Below are positions 1 to 9,900 of a stretch of DNA of 64,000 bases, one piece after another. Position numbers and translations under genes: made by a program. The notes below the pieces were generated by a model that saw only the letters and a list, made by a program, of their open reading frames with translations, searched no databases and had not been told where the DNA came from. Source of the DNA: Bifidobacterium platyrrhinorum (lineage in GTDB: Bacteria; Actinomycetota; Actinomycetes; Actinomycetales; Bifidobacteriaceae). The stretch lies in assembly GCF_010667645.1 (NCBI RefSeq), contig NZ_WHZV01000001.1, positions 201,246 through 265,245 on the forward strand, written 5' to 3'. Numbering within the stretch: position 1 is the stretch's first letter; each line of letters starts with the position of its first letter.

Positions 1-1625
<1,625 letters not shown>

Positions 1626-1642
1626 GATAGTCCCCACCCGCC

Positions 1643-1674
1643 AAAGGGCGAGCCTCCTGTCGGGGCTCGCCCTT
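1643..1674. terminator. Bidirectional hairpin terminator between aspS and the ABC-F gene
   Basis: A perfect 12-bp stem (AAAGGGCGAGCC / GGCTCGCCCTTT) with an 8-nt loop lies between the convergent genes. The A-run at one foot and the T-run at the other suit termination in both directions. Confidence 0.85.
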
Positions 1675-1684
1675 TGCGTATCCC

Positions 1685-1719
1685 GGTTCACGATTCGTCA
1701 AAGGCGGGAATCATGAACC
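1685..1719. repeat. 35-bp dyad B at the 3' end of the ABC-F gene
   Basis: GGTTCACGATT, 13 nt, then AATCATGAACC. It has the same arms (one mismatch) and the same 13-nt spacer as the dyad at 3613-3647 upstream of the same gene. It overlaps the ABC-F stop codon. Read as minus-strand RNA the mismatch becomes a G-U pair, so it could also fold as a 3' hairpin, but no U-run follows it. Confidence 0.7.
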
Positions 1720-3327
1720 CGACACCCGGTCCACAAACCATTCGTCATGGGAGACGACGACCAGCGCGCCCGGGTAATCGGCCAGCAAGCGGGCCAGCGA
1801 CTCCTTCGACGACAGGTCGAGATGGTTCGTCGGCTCGTCCATGACGATCAATTGAGGACCGGCCGGCAACGCCAGGCACACCAGGAGCTTGCGCAGTTCG
1901 CCCGGCGACGGTGATCCCCCGGCCAACAGCCGGTCCGGGTCGGCGTTGAGCCGCGCGTACGCGCCCAGCACGCGGGCCCGGTCGCCGGAGGACAGCCCCT
2001 GCAAACGGCCCATCGCCGCAACGCGGTCATCGTCGGTGAGTTCCTGGGCGACAATCAGTTTCGGCACGTCGGCGACGTGCGCGAGCATCGTGCGCAACAA
2101 TGTCGTCTTGCCGGTGCCGTTCGTCCCCGTCACCGCGACATGGTCGCACGGGCCGATCGAGATCGTCGGAATCACGAGTCCCGCCGCCGGCACGTCATCG
2201 GCGGCCGACGACAGTCGGATGCGTCCGCCCGAGACGACGGCCCGCGACAGCCTGGACGAGTCGAGACCCAAGCCGTCCTCGCCCACGGCTTCCGGCCCGG
2301 CATCGGCGGCGTCCCGTCCGTCGAACCGGATCACGCCCGACTCCAGTCGTATCAACTCGCGTCGCCGGCTCGGCGCGATATCCATCCAGATGTCGCCGTC
2401 GTAGCGTTTCGCCGCGACCGTGAGCTCCGCCTCGCGCCGCCGCGCCGCGTCCGCCCGGGCGTCGAGCCGCGCGTAGGCGCGGGTGACGCCGCGGTCGAGG
2501 CCGGTCATCTTCGCCAATTGGCGTCTGTCCCGCGCGTCGTGGTCGTGCCGGTCGATATGTCGGCCGTTGCGTTTCGCCGCCTCGACCTGCCGCACCTTGT
2601 CGAACCGTCTCGCGCGGGACGCCGCCAATCGGGCGGTCTCGCGCCGCGCCTCGGCCAGCGCCTCGGCGTCGGCGTCGTCGCGCGCCTCGATCGCCGCCGC
2701 GGTCCGCGTCCATCCGCCGGGATGGGTGTCGACGACGGTCACGTTGCGCGTGCCGACGTGACGTCGCGAGAAGACGACGCACCGGCCGCACACCGCGTCG
2801 ATGAGAGACGCGTCGTGCGAGACGACGACGCCGATGCCGCGGTATACGCGCATCGCGTCGATGATGCGCGCCCGCGCCTCGGCGTCGACATGGTTCGTCG
2901 GCTCGTCGAGTATCAGCACGTCGGGGCGTGCGGCGAGCGCGCAGGCGAGCTGCATGCGCTTCCTCTCGCCGCCGGACAGCGTGTCGTAACGGTACGGCCA
3001 GTCATCGCCCACGCCAAGCGTGTCGCGTACGGCGATCGTCTCCGGCGACCAGTCGGCGGCGAACGCGTCGAGATGCTCCGGCGGGATGTCGACGCCCTGC
3101 GGGCAATGGCCGATGACGAGACGCTTCGGATCGGGCGCGACGGCGCCCTGATCGGGGGCGAGGGCGCCCCGTGCGATGGCCATGAGCGTGGATTTGCCGA
3201 TGCCGTTGTCACCGACGACGGCGGTCCAGCCGTGCGGGAACGACACATCGACGCCGGAGAACAGCGGTTCCGGAGCGTCCGGATAGGTGAAGCCGATGCC
3301 GGTGAGGGTGAGGATGGAGGGTTGCAT
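1711..3327 (-). CDS. ABC-F family ATPase (ribosome-protection or translation-factor type)
   Basis: Soluble protein with two ABC ATPase domains in one chain and no membrane segments, which defines the ABC-F family. Domain 1 has Walker A GDNGIGKST, signature LSGGERKRMQ and Walker B LILDEPTNH. Domain 2 has Walker A GTNGTGKTT, a degenerate signature (SPSPGELRKLL) and Walker B LIVMDEPTNHLD. The Arg/Ala-rich charged linker between them corresponds to the tRNA-contacting region of ABC-F proteins. Members either protect the ribosome from antibiotics or act on stalled ribosomes; which applies here is not decidable from sequence. I chose the ATG at 3327 because GAAAGG lies 10 nt upstream; an in-frame GTG at 3336 overlaps the stop of a 65-codon upstream ORF. 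Monocistronic, with promoter and dyad elements just upstream. Confidence 0.85.
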   Translation of the reverse strand: MQPSILTLTGIGFTYPDAPEPLFSGVDVSFPHGWTAVVGDNGIGKSTLMAIARGALAPDQGAVAPDPKRLVIGHCPQGVDIPPEHLDAFAADWSPETIAVRDTLGVGDDWPYRYDTLSGGERKRMQLACALAARPDVLILDEPTNHVDAEARARIIDAMRVYRGIGVVVSHDASLIDAVCGRCVVFSRRHVGTRNVTVVDTHPGGWTRTAAAIEARDDADAEALAEARRETARLAASRARRFDKVRQVEAAKRNGRHIDRHDHDARDRRQLAKMTGLDRGVTRAYARLDARADAARRREAELTVAAKRYDGDIWMDIAPSRRRELIRLESGVIRFDGRDAADAGPEAVGEDGLGLDSSRLSRAVVSGGRIRLSSAADDVPAAGLVIPTISIGPCDHVAVTGTNGTGKTTLLRTMLAHVADVPKLIVAQELTDDDRVAAMGRLQGLSSGDRARVLGAYARLNADPDRLLAGGSPSPGELRKLLVCLALPAGPQLIVMDEPTNHLDLSSKESLARLLADYPGALVVVSHDEWFVDRVSGS

Positions 3328-3560
3328 GAGGGTCACGCCTTTCGTTCTGGGCGTACCGCTTGGGATGATATGACGATGACGGCGGGGAACCGGATACGGT
3401 CAACGGGCCCAGCGCATATGTCGCCTGCGATCGGCCACGCCCGGACGGGCGGAAGCCGGAGCCCATTGACGGATGACGCGCGGCGGCACGCTTCGGCGCG
3501 TGGTTCCGCTGGAGTGCCGTCATCCTTCACAGGCGCAACTTGGGTGGGTTCCTTTCATAA

Positions 3561-3601
3561 GGGTCCCGTGGGGGACCCGACTGTCCGACGGGGGTAGTGT
3601 A
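3561..3601 (-). promoter_or_regulatory. Predicted promoter -10 and leader hairpin of the ABC-F gene
   Basis: On the minus strand TACACT (3601-3596) makes a -10 element, placing the start near 3589. The transcript would at once form the hairpin GGGTCCC-CCAC-GGGACCC (3578-3561). The leader of about 260 nt holds a 65-codon ORF (3530-3333, GTG start, no strong ribosome site) whose TGA overlaps a GTG in frame with the ABC-F gene. Such leaders are common upstream of inducible antibiotic-resistance ABC-F genes, but attenuation here is inference. Confidence 0.45.
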
Positions 3602-3612
3602 CACCATGCGCT

Positions 3613-3647
3613 GGTTCACGATTTCCGGTCCAAGCGAATCGTGAACC
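3613..3647. repeat. 35-bp dyad A upstream of the ABC-F gene
   Basis: A perfect 11-bp inverted repeat, GGTTCACGATT / AATCGTGAACC, with a 13-nt spacer. It covers roughly -24 to -58 relative to the predicted ABC-F start site, so it overlaps the -35 region and is placed like an operator. It also lies in the divergent region facing the YbaK-like gene. It shares the 15-bp string CCGGTTCACGATTCG with dyad B, in opposite orientation. Confidence 0.75.
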
Positions 3648-3791
3648 GGAGAACGGGTTATAGGCAACGGGTATAGGCCGGGCGGCGTGGGATGGACGGG
3701 CCGTCGTTATGGTGGGCGGGTGATGAAGCCATCGGCCCGGCGGCGGACCGGCCCGGGGCGATGGGCGGTCGGCATATACGAAGGGGGACAC

Positions 3792-4358
3792 ATGACGTTG
3801 GAGATACTGGACTGGCATGACGGGGACCTGCTGGCGAAGCCGGTGTTCGACAGGCTCAACGCACTCGTGGCGGCCGGCGTGCCCGAATCCAAGATCCTGG
3901 GCGTGACCATCAACACGGACGAGGAGTCGGACACCGACCTGTGGTGCCCGAAGTACGGCATACCGTTCGCGATCACCGGCAACGTGGTCGTCGTCCACAC
4001 GCACAAGACCCGCAAGGCGCCGCCGCAGTTCGCCGCCGCGTTCGTCACCGCGGACACGCGCGCCGACCTCAACGGCGTCGTCAAGCACACGCTGGAGGTG
4101 TCGAAGGTGAGTTTCGCGCCCATCGCGGCCGCCGTCGAGGCGACGGGCATGGAGTCGGGCGGCATGTCGCCGATCGGTCTGCCGGAGTCATGGCCGCTGC
4201 TCGTCGACCAGCACATCCTGTCGATTCCGAAACTGTATCTGGGAAGCGGCATCCGCCCTTCGAAGCTCGTGGTGGACGGTTCGATCTTCGCCGACATCCC
4301 CGGCGTCACGTTCGTCTCCGGACTGGGCCGGCTACGTCCCGCGGCCCCGGCCGTGTGA
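3792..4358 (+). CDS. YbaK/EbsC-family aminoacyl-tRNA deacylase-like protein
   Basis: 188 residues. The central and C-terminal parts match the YbaK fold: a segment with lysine and KVSFAP followed by AVEATGMESGGMSPIGLP, WPLLVDQHI and GSGIRPSKLVVDG. Family members hydrolyse mischarged tRNA (for example Cys-tRNA(Pro)) in trans. The start is the ATG preceded by AAGGGGGACAC; the open frame reaches further upstream, but that stretch is Arg/Gly-rich and lacks a ribosome site. A TATACG element 11 nt upstream could serve as a close -10. It stands alone, divergent from the ABC-F gene. Substrate specificity is not visible. Confidence 0.82.
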   Translation: MTLEILDWHDGDLLAKPVFDRLNALVAAGVPESKILGVTINTDEESDTDLWCPKYGIPFAITGNVVVVHTHKTRKAPPQFAAAFVTADTRADLNGVVKHTLEVSKVSFAPIAAAVEATGMESGGMSPIGLPESWPLLVDQHILSIPKLYLGSGIRPSKLVVDGSIFADIPGVTFVSGLGRLRPAAPAV

Positions 4359-4492
4359 GGGTCGGCGGCACGCGACGGCGTCCTGGCGTGAGCGTTCACA
4401 TGCCCGATGGCCCGGAAACGGCGGAATGACGCCCGTCTCACATAGTGAAGAGACGTGGGGCGGCAGGTAGCCCTCTGGTAACACGCTGCGGT

Positions 4493-4506
4493 TATACTCG
4501 CGGGCT
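4493..4506 (+). promoter_or_regulatory. Leaderless-type promoter of gluA
   Basis: TATACT (4493-4498) is followed by 8 nt and then the gluA ATG, so transcription would begin at or within a base or two of the start codon. No Shine-Dalgarno sequence precedes the ATG and no clear -35 hexamer is seen. Confidence 0.6.
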
Positions 4507-5307
4507 ATGTCAGAGAAACAAGAAGAAACGCGACCCGTGGCGCCGCTGGTGCCGGGCGCCGAGACCTCCGGCCATCCGCTCGTCGAGCTGACCCACGTCG
4601 AAAAGCACTTCGGCGACCTGCACGTCCTCAAGGACATCAACCTCACCGTGAACAAGGGCGAGGTCCTCGTCATCGTCGGACCCTCCGGCTCCGGCAAGTC
4701 CACGATGTGCCGCACCATCAACCGACTCGAGACCATCGACTCCGGCGACATCCGCATCGACGGCAAGGCCCTGCCCCAGGAGGGCAAGGAGCTCGCCAAC
4801 CTGCGCGCCGAGGTCGGCATGGTGTTCCAGTCCTTCAACCTGTTCGCCAACAAGACCATCCTCGAGAACGTGACGCTCGCGCCCATCAAGGTGCGCCACA
4901 TGGACAAGAAGGAGGCCGAGCGGCTGGCCATGGACCTGCTCGCCCGCGTCGGCGTCGACTCCCAGGCCAACAAGATGCCGTCCCAGCTCTCCGGCGGCCA
5001 GCAGCAGCGCGTCGCCATCGCCCGCGCCCTCGCCATGCGCCCGAAGGTCATGCTCTTCGACGAGCCGACCTCCGCGCTCGACCCGGAGATGGTCAACGAG
5101 GTGCTCGACGTCATGGTCGAGCTCGCCCACGAGGGCATGACCATGCTGTGCGTCACCCACGAGATGGGCTTCGCGCGCAAGGCCGCGGACCGCATCGTGT
5201 TCATGGCCGACGGCCAGATCCTCGAGCAGAACACGCCGGACGAGTTCTTCGAGCACCCGAAGACCGACCGCGCCAAGGACTTCCTGTCGAAGATCCTCAC
5301 CCACTGA
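4507..5307 (+). CDS. gluA: Glutamate/glutamine-type amino acid ABC transporter, ATP-binding subunit
   Basis: 266 residues, of normal length for polar amino acid ABC ATPases. Walker [10 protein letters not shown], signature [15 protein letters not shown], Walker [13 protein letters not shown] and the switch histidine in [11 protein letters not shown] are all present. A 15-20 residue N-terminal leader precedes the domain. It powers import by the permeases encoded just downstream. Gene order (ATPase, binding protein, two permeases) is that of the corynebacterial gluABCD operon. The gene appears to be translated from a leaderless message. Confidence 0.92.
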   Translation: MSEKQEETRPVAPLVPGAETSGHPLVELTHVEKHFGDLHVLKDINLTVNKGEVLVIVGPSGSGKSTMCRTINRLETIDSGDIRIDGKALPQEGKELANLRAEVGMVFQSFNLFANKTILENVTLAPIKVRHMDKKEAERLAMDLLARVGVDSQANKMPSQLSGGQQQRVAIARALAMRPKVMLFDEPTSALDPEMVNEVLDVMVELAHEGMTMLCVTHEMGFARKAADRIVFMADGQILEQNTPDEFFEHPKTDRAKDFLSKILTH

Positions 5308-5338
5308 CGCACCGGGGAAGGGACAAGAAGGACAAGCA

Positions 5339-6181
5339 ATGACGTTCAAACCATCAATGAAACGGATGGCGTGCCGCGTGGTCGCCGCCGTGGCCGCGCT
5401 GGCGTGCACGATGTCGCTGGCCGCCTGCGGTTCCGACGAGGCGGGCAAGATCCGCATCGGCATCAAGTTCGACCAGCCGGGCCTCGGCTTCAAGAAGTCC
5501 GGCACCTACGTCGGCTTCGACGTGGACGTGGCCAAGTACATCGCCAAGAAGCTCGGCTACTCCGAGGACGAGATCATCTGGAAGGAGGCCCCGTCCAAGC
5601 AGCGCGAGGCCATGATCCAGAACGGCGACGTGGACATGATCCTCGCCACCTACTCGATCACCGACGAGCGCAAGAAGGCCGTGTCCTTCGCCGGGCCGTA
5701 CTTCGTGGCCGGCCAGGACCTGCTCGTGCGCAAGGACGACACGTCCATCAACGGCCCCGAGGACCTCAACGGCAAGCGCCTGTGCTCCGTCACCGGTTCG
5801 ACCTCCGCCGCCACCGTCAAGGAGAAGTTCGCCTCCGAGGTGCAGCTCATGGAGCAGCCCGGCTACGCGGAATGCGCGACGGCCCTGTTCTCCGGCATCG
5901 TCGACGCGGTCACCACCGACGACATCATCCTCGCCGGCCTCGCCTCCGCCTCGCGCGGCAAGCTGCGCGTCGTCGGCAAGCCGTTCACGCAGGAATACTA
6001 CGGCGTGGGCATCAAGAAGGGCGACACCAAGCTCGCCGCGCAGATCAACAACGCGATCGTCGACATGATCCAGGACGGCTCCTGGAAGCGTGCGATCAGT
6101 GACAACACCAAGGGCACGGCCTACACGCCGAACGCGGAGTACAACCCGCCGACGCCCGACGAGGGCGAGGGGGACAAGTGA
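5339..6181 (+). CDS. gluB: Glutamate-type ABC transporter substrate-binding lipoprotein
   Basis: 280 residues. The N terminus has basic residues, a hydrophobic stretch and the lipobox LAAC (Cys30), so the mature protein should be lipid-anchored outside the membrane. The rest is a family 3 solute-binding protein. Segments such as KFDQPGLGFK, GFDVDVAKYIAKKLGY and MILATYSITDERKK closely follow the pattern of actinobacterial GluB. It begins 31 nt after gluA and ends with a TGATG junction at gluC, so translation of the two is likely coupled. The exact ligand (glutamate, glutamine or another amino acid) is not proven by sequence. Confidence 0.9.
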   Translation: MTFKPSMKRMACRVVAAVAALACTMSLAACGSDEAGKIRIGIKFDQPGLGFKKSGTYVGFDVDVAKYIAKKLGYSEDEIIWKEAPSKQREAMIQNGDVDMILATYSITDERKKAVSFAGPYFVAGQDLLVRKDDTSINGPEDLNGKRLCSVTGSTSAATVKEKFASEVQLMEQPGYAECATALFSGIVDAVTTDDIILAGLASASRGKLRVVGKPFTQEYYGVGIKKGDTKLAAQINNAIVDMIQDGSWKRAISDNTKGTAYTPNAEYNPPTPDEGEGDK

Positions 6182-6858
6182 TGAACGGATTCCTCGAACT
6201 GTTCGGACAGTACGACGTGCCCGGCGCGTTCCTCGTCAACATCGAACTGACCCTGTGGAGCGCCCTGTTCTCGATGATCCTGGGCGTGATCCTCGTGGTC
6301 ATGCGCATCTCGCCGATCTCGTCCCTCAGGGCCGTGGCCGGCGCCTACGTGGAGCTGTTCAAGAACCTGCCGCTGACCATCATCATGGTGTTCATGGTGC
6401 TCGGCGCGTACGCGCAGCTGAAGCTCACCTTCTCCAACACGTTCGCCACGAACTTCTTCTGGCTGGCCGTCATGGGCCTGAGCCTGTACACGGCCGCGTT
6501 CGTGTGCGAGTCGCTGCGCTCCGGCATCAACACGGTGCCGCTCGGCCAGGCCGAGGCGGCGCGCGCGCTGGGCCTGGGCTTCATGCAGTCCGCCACCGAG
6601 ATCATCCTGCCGCAGGCGTTCCGCGGCTCGGTCGCCCCGCTCGGCAACACGCTCATCGCGTTGCTGAAGAACTCGACCGTCGCCGCCGCCGCATCCGTCT
6701 CCACCGAGACGTCGTCGCTGATGAGCCAGATGATCGAGTTCCGACCGGACGTCATCATCCAGATCTTCCTGATCTTCGCGTTCGGCTACGTGATCCTCAT
6801 CATCCCGATCGGCATGCTCACCACGTACCTGTCCAACAAGCTCGCCGTGAGGAGGTGA
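6181..6858 (+). CDS. gluC: Glutamate-type ABC transporter permease, subunit 1
   Basis: About 225 residues with five predicted membrane segments and the cytoplasmic EAA loop (AEAARALGLGFMQSATEIILPQA) that contacts the ATPase. HisM/GlnP-type permease. Its ATG overlaps the gluB stop (TGATG), with a purine-rich GAGGGGGAC stretch 7 nt upstream; an in-frame GTG lies one codon earlier. It pairs with gluD to form the membrane channel. Confidence 0.9.
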   Translation: MNGFLELFGQYDVPGAFLVNIELTLWSALFSMILGVILVVMRISPISSLRAVAGAYVELFKNLPLTIIMVFMVLGAYAQLKLTFSNTFATNFFWLAVMGLSLYTAAFVCESLRSGINTVPLGQAEAARALGLGFMQSATEIILPQAFRGSVAPLGNTLIALLKNSTVAAAASVSTETSSLMSQMIEFRPDVIIQIFLIFAFGYVILIIPIGMLTTYLSNKLAVRR

Positions 6859-6865
6859 GACGCAC

Positions 6866-8134
6866 ATGGCCGATACTTCCAATTCCGTCCTGTTCGATGC
6901 GCCCGGTCCCAAGGGCCGCCGCACCATCCGCACCATCAACTGGATCGCCGGCATCGTCTTCGCCGTGCTGGTCGTGCTCATGCTCATGCGTCTGCACAAC
7001 CCGCCGGACGGCGAGAACCAGCTGAGCTGGGAGCTGTGGAAGCCCGCCCTCGAGAAGGAGGCGTGGACCGACTTCTACCTGCCGGGCCTGTGGATGACCG
7101 TCAAGGCCACCGTGCTCGCCGTGGTCGGCGCCGTCGTGTTCGGCCTCGTCTTCGGCGTGGGCCGACTCCTGCCGAACCCGCTCGTGCGCGGCGTCTCCGC
7201 CGTGATCGTCGAGTTCTGCCGCGCCGTGCCGGTGCTGCTGCTCATGATCTTCTTCTGGCGCTGGTTCGCCTTCGCCGGGTTCCCGAGCCCCTCGTACTGG
7301 GCGGTCGTCATCGCGCTCGTGCTCTACAACGGCTCCGTCGTCGCCGAGCTCGTCCGCTCCGGCGTCGGCAACCTGCCCAACGGCCAGCGCGAGGCCTCGC
7401 TCGCCCTGGGCCTGACCGAAACCCAGTCCCTCATCCAGATCGAGGTGCCGCAGGCCGTCTACGCCATGCTGCCCGCCGCCGTCACCCAGCTCGTCGTCGT
7501 CCTCAAGGACACGGCGCTCGGCTCGATCATCATGTACACCGACCTGCTGCAGGAATCGCGCCGCCTCGGCTCGATGTACTTCAACATCCTGCAGACGCTC
7601 GTCATGGCCGCGGTCATCTACTTCATCGCCTGCTGGCTGCTGTCCCGCCTCGCCGAATGGCTGCCGGAACGCATGCAGCAGCGCACGGCCGCGCCCGCCG
7701 AGCCCGAGCCCGTCGCGCCGATCGCCGCCGGCGACCCGTCGAACATCAACCAGATCGCCGTGGCCAAGGAGGTCGAGGAGCTGCCGCTCGGCGGCGCGCC
7801 CCGCCAGTACCACGTGCACCACCGCGGCACGAACGCGTCGATCCGCAACTGGCGTCGCACCCGTTACGAGCAGGGCTATGACGCCACGCAGCCCGAATCG
7901 CAGATCGACCCCGAGACCGGGCGCCTGATCCGCGACGAGGAGGCCGAACGCAAGGCGAAGGCCGCCAAGGCCGCGTGCCTCGCCGCCAAGGCCGCCAAGG
8001 AGAACGGCGGCGAGACGGCCGAACGCCACGACCAGTACGGCCACGGCGAAAAGCACGACCGCGCCGTCTTCAAACCGCATGGCGACATCGGCAAGAAGGG
8101 CCACGACGACATGGGCCATCGCCCGAGGATCTGA
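6866..8134 (+). CDS. gluD: Glutamate-type ABC transporter permease, subunit 2, with long charged C-terminal tail
   Basis: 422 residues, against about 270-300 for typical GluD. Residues 1-280 are an ordinary permease: an N-terminal membrane segment (about 25-45), a periplasmic loop, further segments and the EAA loop (REASLALGLTETQSLIQIEV). The remaining ~140 residues are hydrophilic. They begin Pro/Glu-rich, pass through a Lys/Ala/Glu-rich stretch that may be helical, and end His/Lys/Asp-rich (HDQYGHGEKHD, KKGHDDMGH). No domain is recognised in this tail, which should lie in the cytoplasm. The ribosome site GAGGAGG overlaps the gluC stop 7 nt before the ATG. Last gene of the operon. Confidence 0.9.
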   Translation: MADTSNSVLFDAPGPKGRRTIRTINWIAGIVFAVLVVLMLMRLHNPPDGENQLSWELWKPALEKEAWTDFYLPGLWMTVKATVLAVVGAVVFGLVFGVGRLLPNPLVRGVSAVIVEFCRAVPVLLLMIFFWRWFAFAGFPSPSYWAVVIALVLYNGSVVAELVRSGVGNLPNGQREASLALGLTETQSLIQIEVPQAVYAMLPAAVTQLVVVLKDTALGSIIMYTDLLQESRRLGSMYFNILQTLVMAAVIYFIACWLLSRLAEWLPERMQQRTAAPAEPEPVAPIAAGDPSNINQIAVAKEVEELPLGGAPRQYHVHHRGTNASIRNWRRTRYEQGYDATQPESQIDPETGRLIRDEEAERKAKAAKAACLAAKAAKENGGETAERHDQYGHGEKHDRAVFKPHGDIGKKGHDDMGHRPRI

Positions 8135-8248
8135 CCGGCGACGGACCCCGGTCCGCGACGACGGGCACGGACTCGCCGGCCGCTAATCCGGCACGAAGAG
8201 TTCACCCACCGTTCGACCGGCGCCCGCGCTACGTAGCGAAACGGCGGA

Positions 8249-8261
8249 TAGGTTAGGGAAC
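8249..8261 (+). promoter_or_regulatory. Leaderless-type promoter of the PAP2 phosphatase gene
   Basis: TAGGTT (8249-8254) then 7 nt then the ATG; no ribosome site precedes the start codon. Confidence 0.45.
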
Positions 8262-9845
8262 ATGACACCGTTCCCGAACCCATCCGCCGTCGTCGTATCC
8301 GCGTCCGTCCGCGCGTCCGTCCGCATGCTCGTCCGCAGGGTCGCGGCGGCGTTGGCCGCCGTCACGGCCGCCGCCGCGCTCGCCGTCGCGCCGATCCCCG
8401 GAACCGTTCCCGCCGCACGCGCCGACCAGCTGCCCAACCCCGACTGGGTGGCGCTCCTGTCCGACTACGAGAAGGACTACTGGAAGGTGCCCACCAGCGC
8501 GAAGGACGGCGGCAAGGTGCTCGACAAGGCCGTGATGAAACGCGACGAGGACCTCGCCGTCGCCATCAACCACAAGGGCGCGGAAAACGCCGACGCCGAA
8601 GGCCTCACCCCGCAACGCAAACGCGCGCTCGTCGACTCCGACCTGCTGCCGCGCGAGACCATGCCCGACGCGCTCGGCCCCGTGCTCGGCCGGTACATGA
8701 GCGAAGGCATCAACGAACATAAGCTCGGACGCGTCGTCGACCTGTTCCGCTTCAACGTGGCCTCCACCTACCTGTCCAAGCGGGCCGCCATGCACCCGCG
8801 TCCCTACCTCGACCGGTCGCTGAGCACCTACAACGGCACGAACGACCTCGCGGGGCTGCCCGCCACGCTCGACATCAGGGAATCCCCGTCCTGGGGCGAG
8901 CACATCCCCGGCTACTCCAACCTGCAGAAGAACAGCTCCTACCCGTCCGGGCACACGACCATGGCCTACTCGTGGGGCGTGGCGCTCGCCGGCATGATCC
9001 CCGAACTCGCGCCGCAGATCATGGCGCGCACCTCGGAGGCCGGCAACAACCGCATCGTGCTCGGCGTGCACTATCCGCTCGACATCATGGGCGGGCGCAT
9101 CGGCGGTTCCGCGCAGAACGGGCAGTACTGGCACAACGAGTTCGGCACGTCGGTCGCGCCCGCCGCACGCCAACTGCGCGACTATCTCACCGCACGCTGC
9201 AGGGCCGACGGCCACGGCGCGACGCTCAAGGCGTGCATCGCGAACCTCAAGGCCGCCGGCGAGGGCGGCTACACGAACGGGTTCCTCGACCCCGTGGCCG
9301 ACGAGCCGGTCAGGGACCAGGCGTCCGCCGTGCGCGTCTACGACAAGCGCATGACCTACGGCTTCGCGCAGGAGAAGTCCGAGAAGGGACGTCCGTTCAC
9401 CGCGCCGCGCGGGGCCGCCGACGTGCTGCGCCTCGCATACCCCGAACTGCACGCCGACCAGCGCGACGCGATCCTCAAGGCCACCGCGCTCGACTCCGGC
9501 TACCCCCTGTGGAAGTCGTCCGAAGGCTGGCAGCGCATCGACTGGGCGAAGGCCCTGTGCGCCCGCGTCACGTTGGATGAGAACGGCGACGTCGTCAAGG
9601 TCGAGACCGCCGACGAGACACGTCTCGACGGGCCCGCCGTCGTCAACGCGCGATACGCGGACCGGGGAGGCCACCCCGCCTCCGACCGGGCGGCCGGCGA
9701 GAACGGCGACGGGCCGGCCGGCCCCGCCGGGTACGTCACGGACATGGAACGGCAGGCGTTGACCGTCGTCGCCATCGGGACCGTCGGGGTCGCCGCGGTC
9801 GCGGGCGCGATGCGGGTGCGCGCCGCCCGCCGACGCAGGGCGTGA
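8262..9845 (+). CDS. Secreted, membrane-anchored PAP2-family acid phosphatase
   Basis: 527 residues. An N-terminal signal peptide with an Arg-rich start and long Ala/Val core ends near AARA-DQ. The phosphatase core has the PAP2 motifs SYPSGHTTMAYSW and RIVLGVHYPLDIMGGR, which carry the catalytic histidines and arginine, plus an upstream KR-type motif region (YLSKRAAMHPRPY). The fold resembles bacterial class A non-specific acid phosphatases, but the protein is about twice their usual length, with an additional ~190-residue region after the core. The C terminus has a hydrophobic segment followed by RAARRRRA, a likely membrane anchor with positive stop. Substrate unknown; a role in scavenging phosphate or in envelope phosphate turnover is inference. 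Confidence 0.85.
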   Translation: MTPFPNPSAVVVSASVRASVRMLVRRVAAALAAVTAAAALAVAPIPGTVPAARADQLPNPDWVALLSDYEKDYWKVPTSAKDGGKVLDKAVMKRDEDLAVAINHKGAENADAEGLTPQRKRALVDSDLLPRETMPDALGPVLGRYMSEGINEHKLGRVVDLFRFNVASTYLSKRAAMHPRPYLDRSLSTYNGTNDLAGLPATLDIRESPSWGEHIPGYSNLQKNSSYPSGHTTMAYSWGVALAGMIPELAPQIMARTSEAGNNRIVLGVHYPLDIMGGRIGGSAQNGQYWHNEFGTSVAPAARQLRDYLTARCRADGHGATLKACIANLKAAGEGGYTNGFLDPVADEPVRDQASAVRVYDKRMTYGFAQEKSEKGRPFTAPRGAADVLRLAYPELHADQRDAILKATALDSGYPLWKSSEGWQRIDWAKALCARVTLDENGDVVKVETADETRLDGPAVVNARYADRGGHPASDRAAGENGDGPAGPAGYVTDMERQALTVVAIGTVGVAAVAGAMRVRAARRRRA

Positions 9846-9846
9846 C

Positions 9847-9874
9847 GGGCCGTGGTCCCGCGGCGACACGGCCC
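9847..9874. terminator. Weak hairpin between convergent genes
   Basis: GGGCCGTG / CACGGCCC, 8-bp stem with a 12-nt loop and no T-run. It is the only structure seen in the 55-bp gap and may serve both genes. Confidence 0.35.
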
Positions 9875-9900
9875 CGGGGAGGGAGAGACGTCCGGTCGCG

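Noticed and set aside
1683..3649. Annotation of the ABC-F region as an insertion sequence
   Set aside because: No transposase gene and no flanking target duplication is visible; reported only as a hypothesis in the findings.
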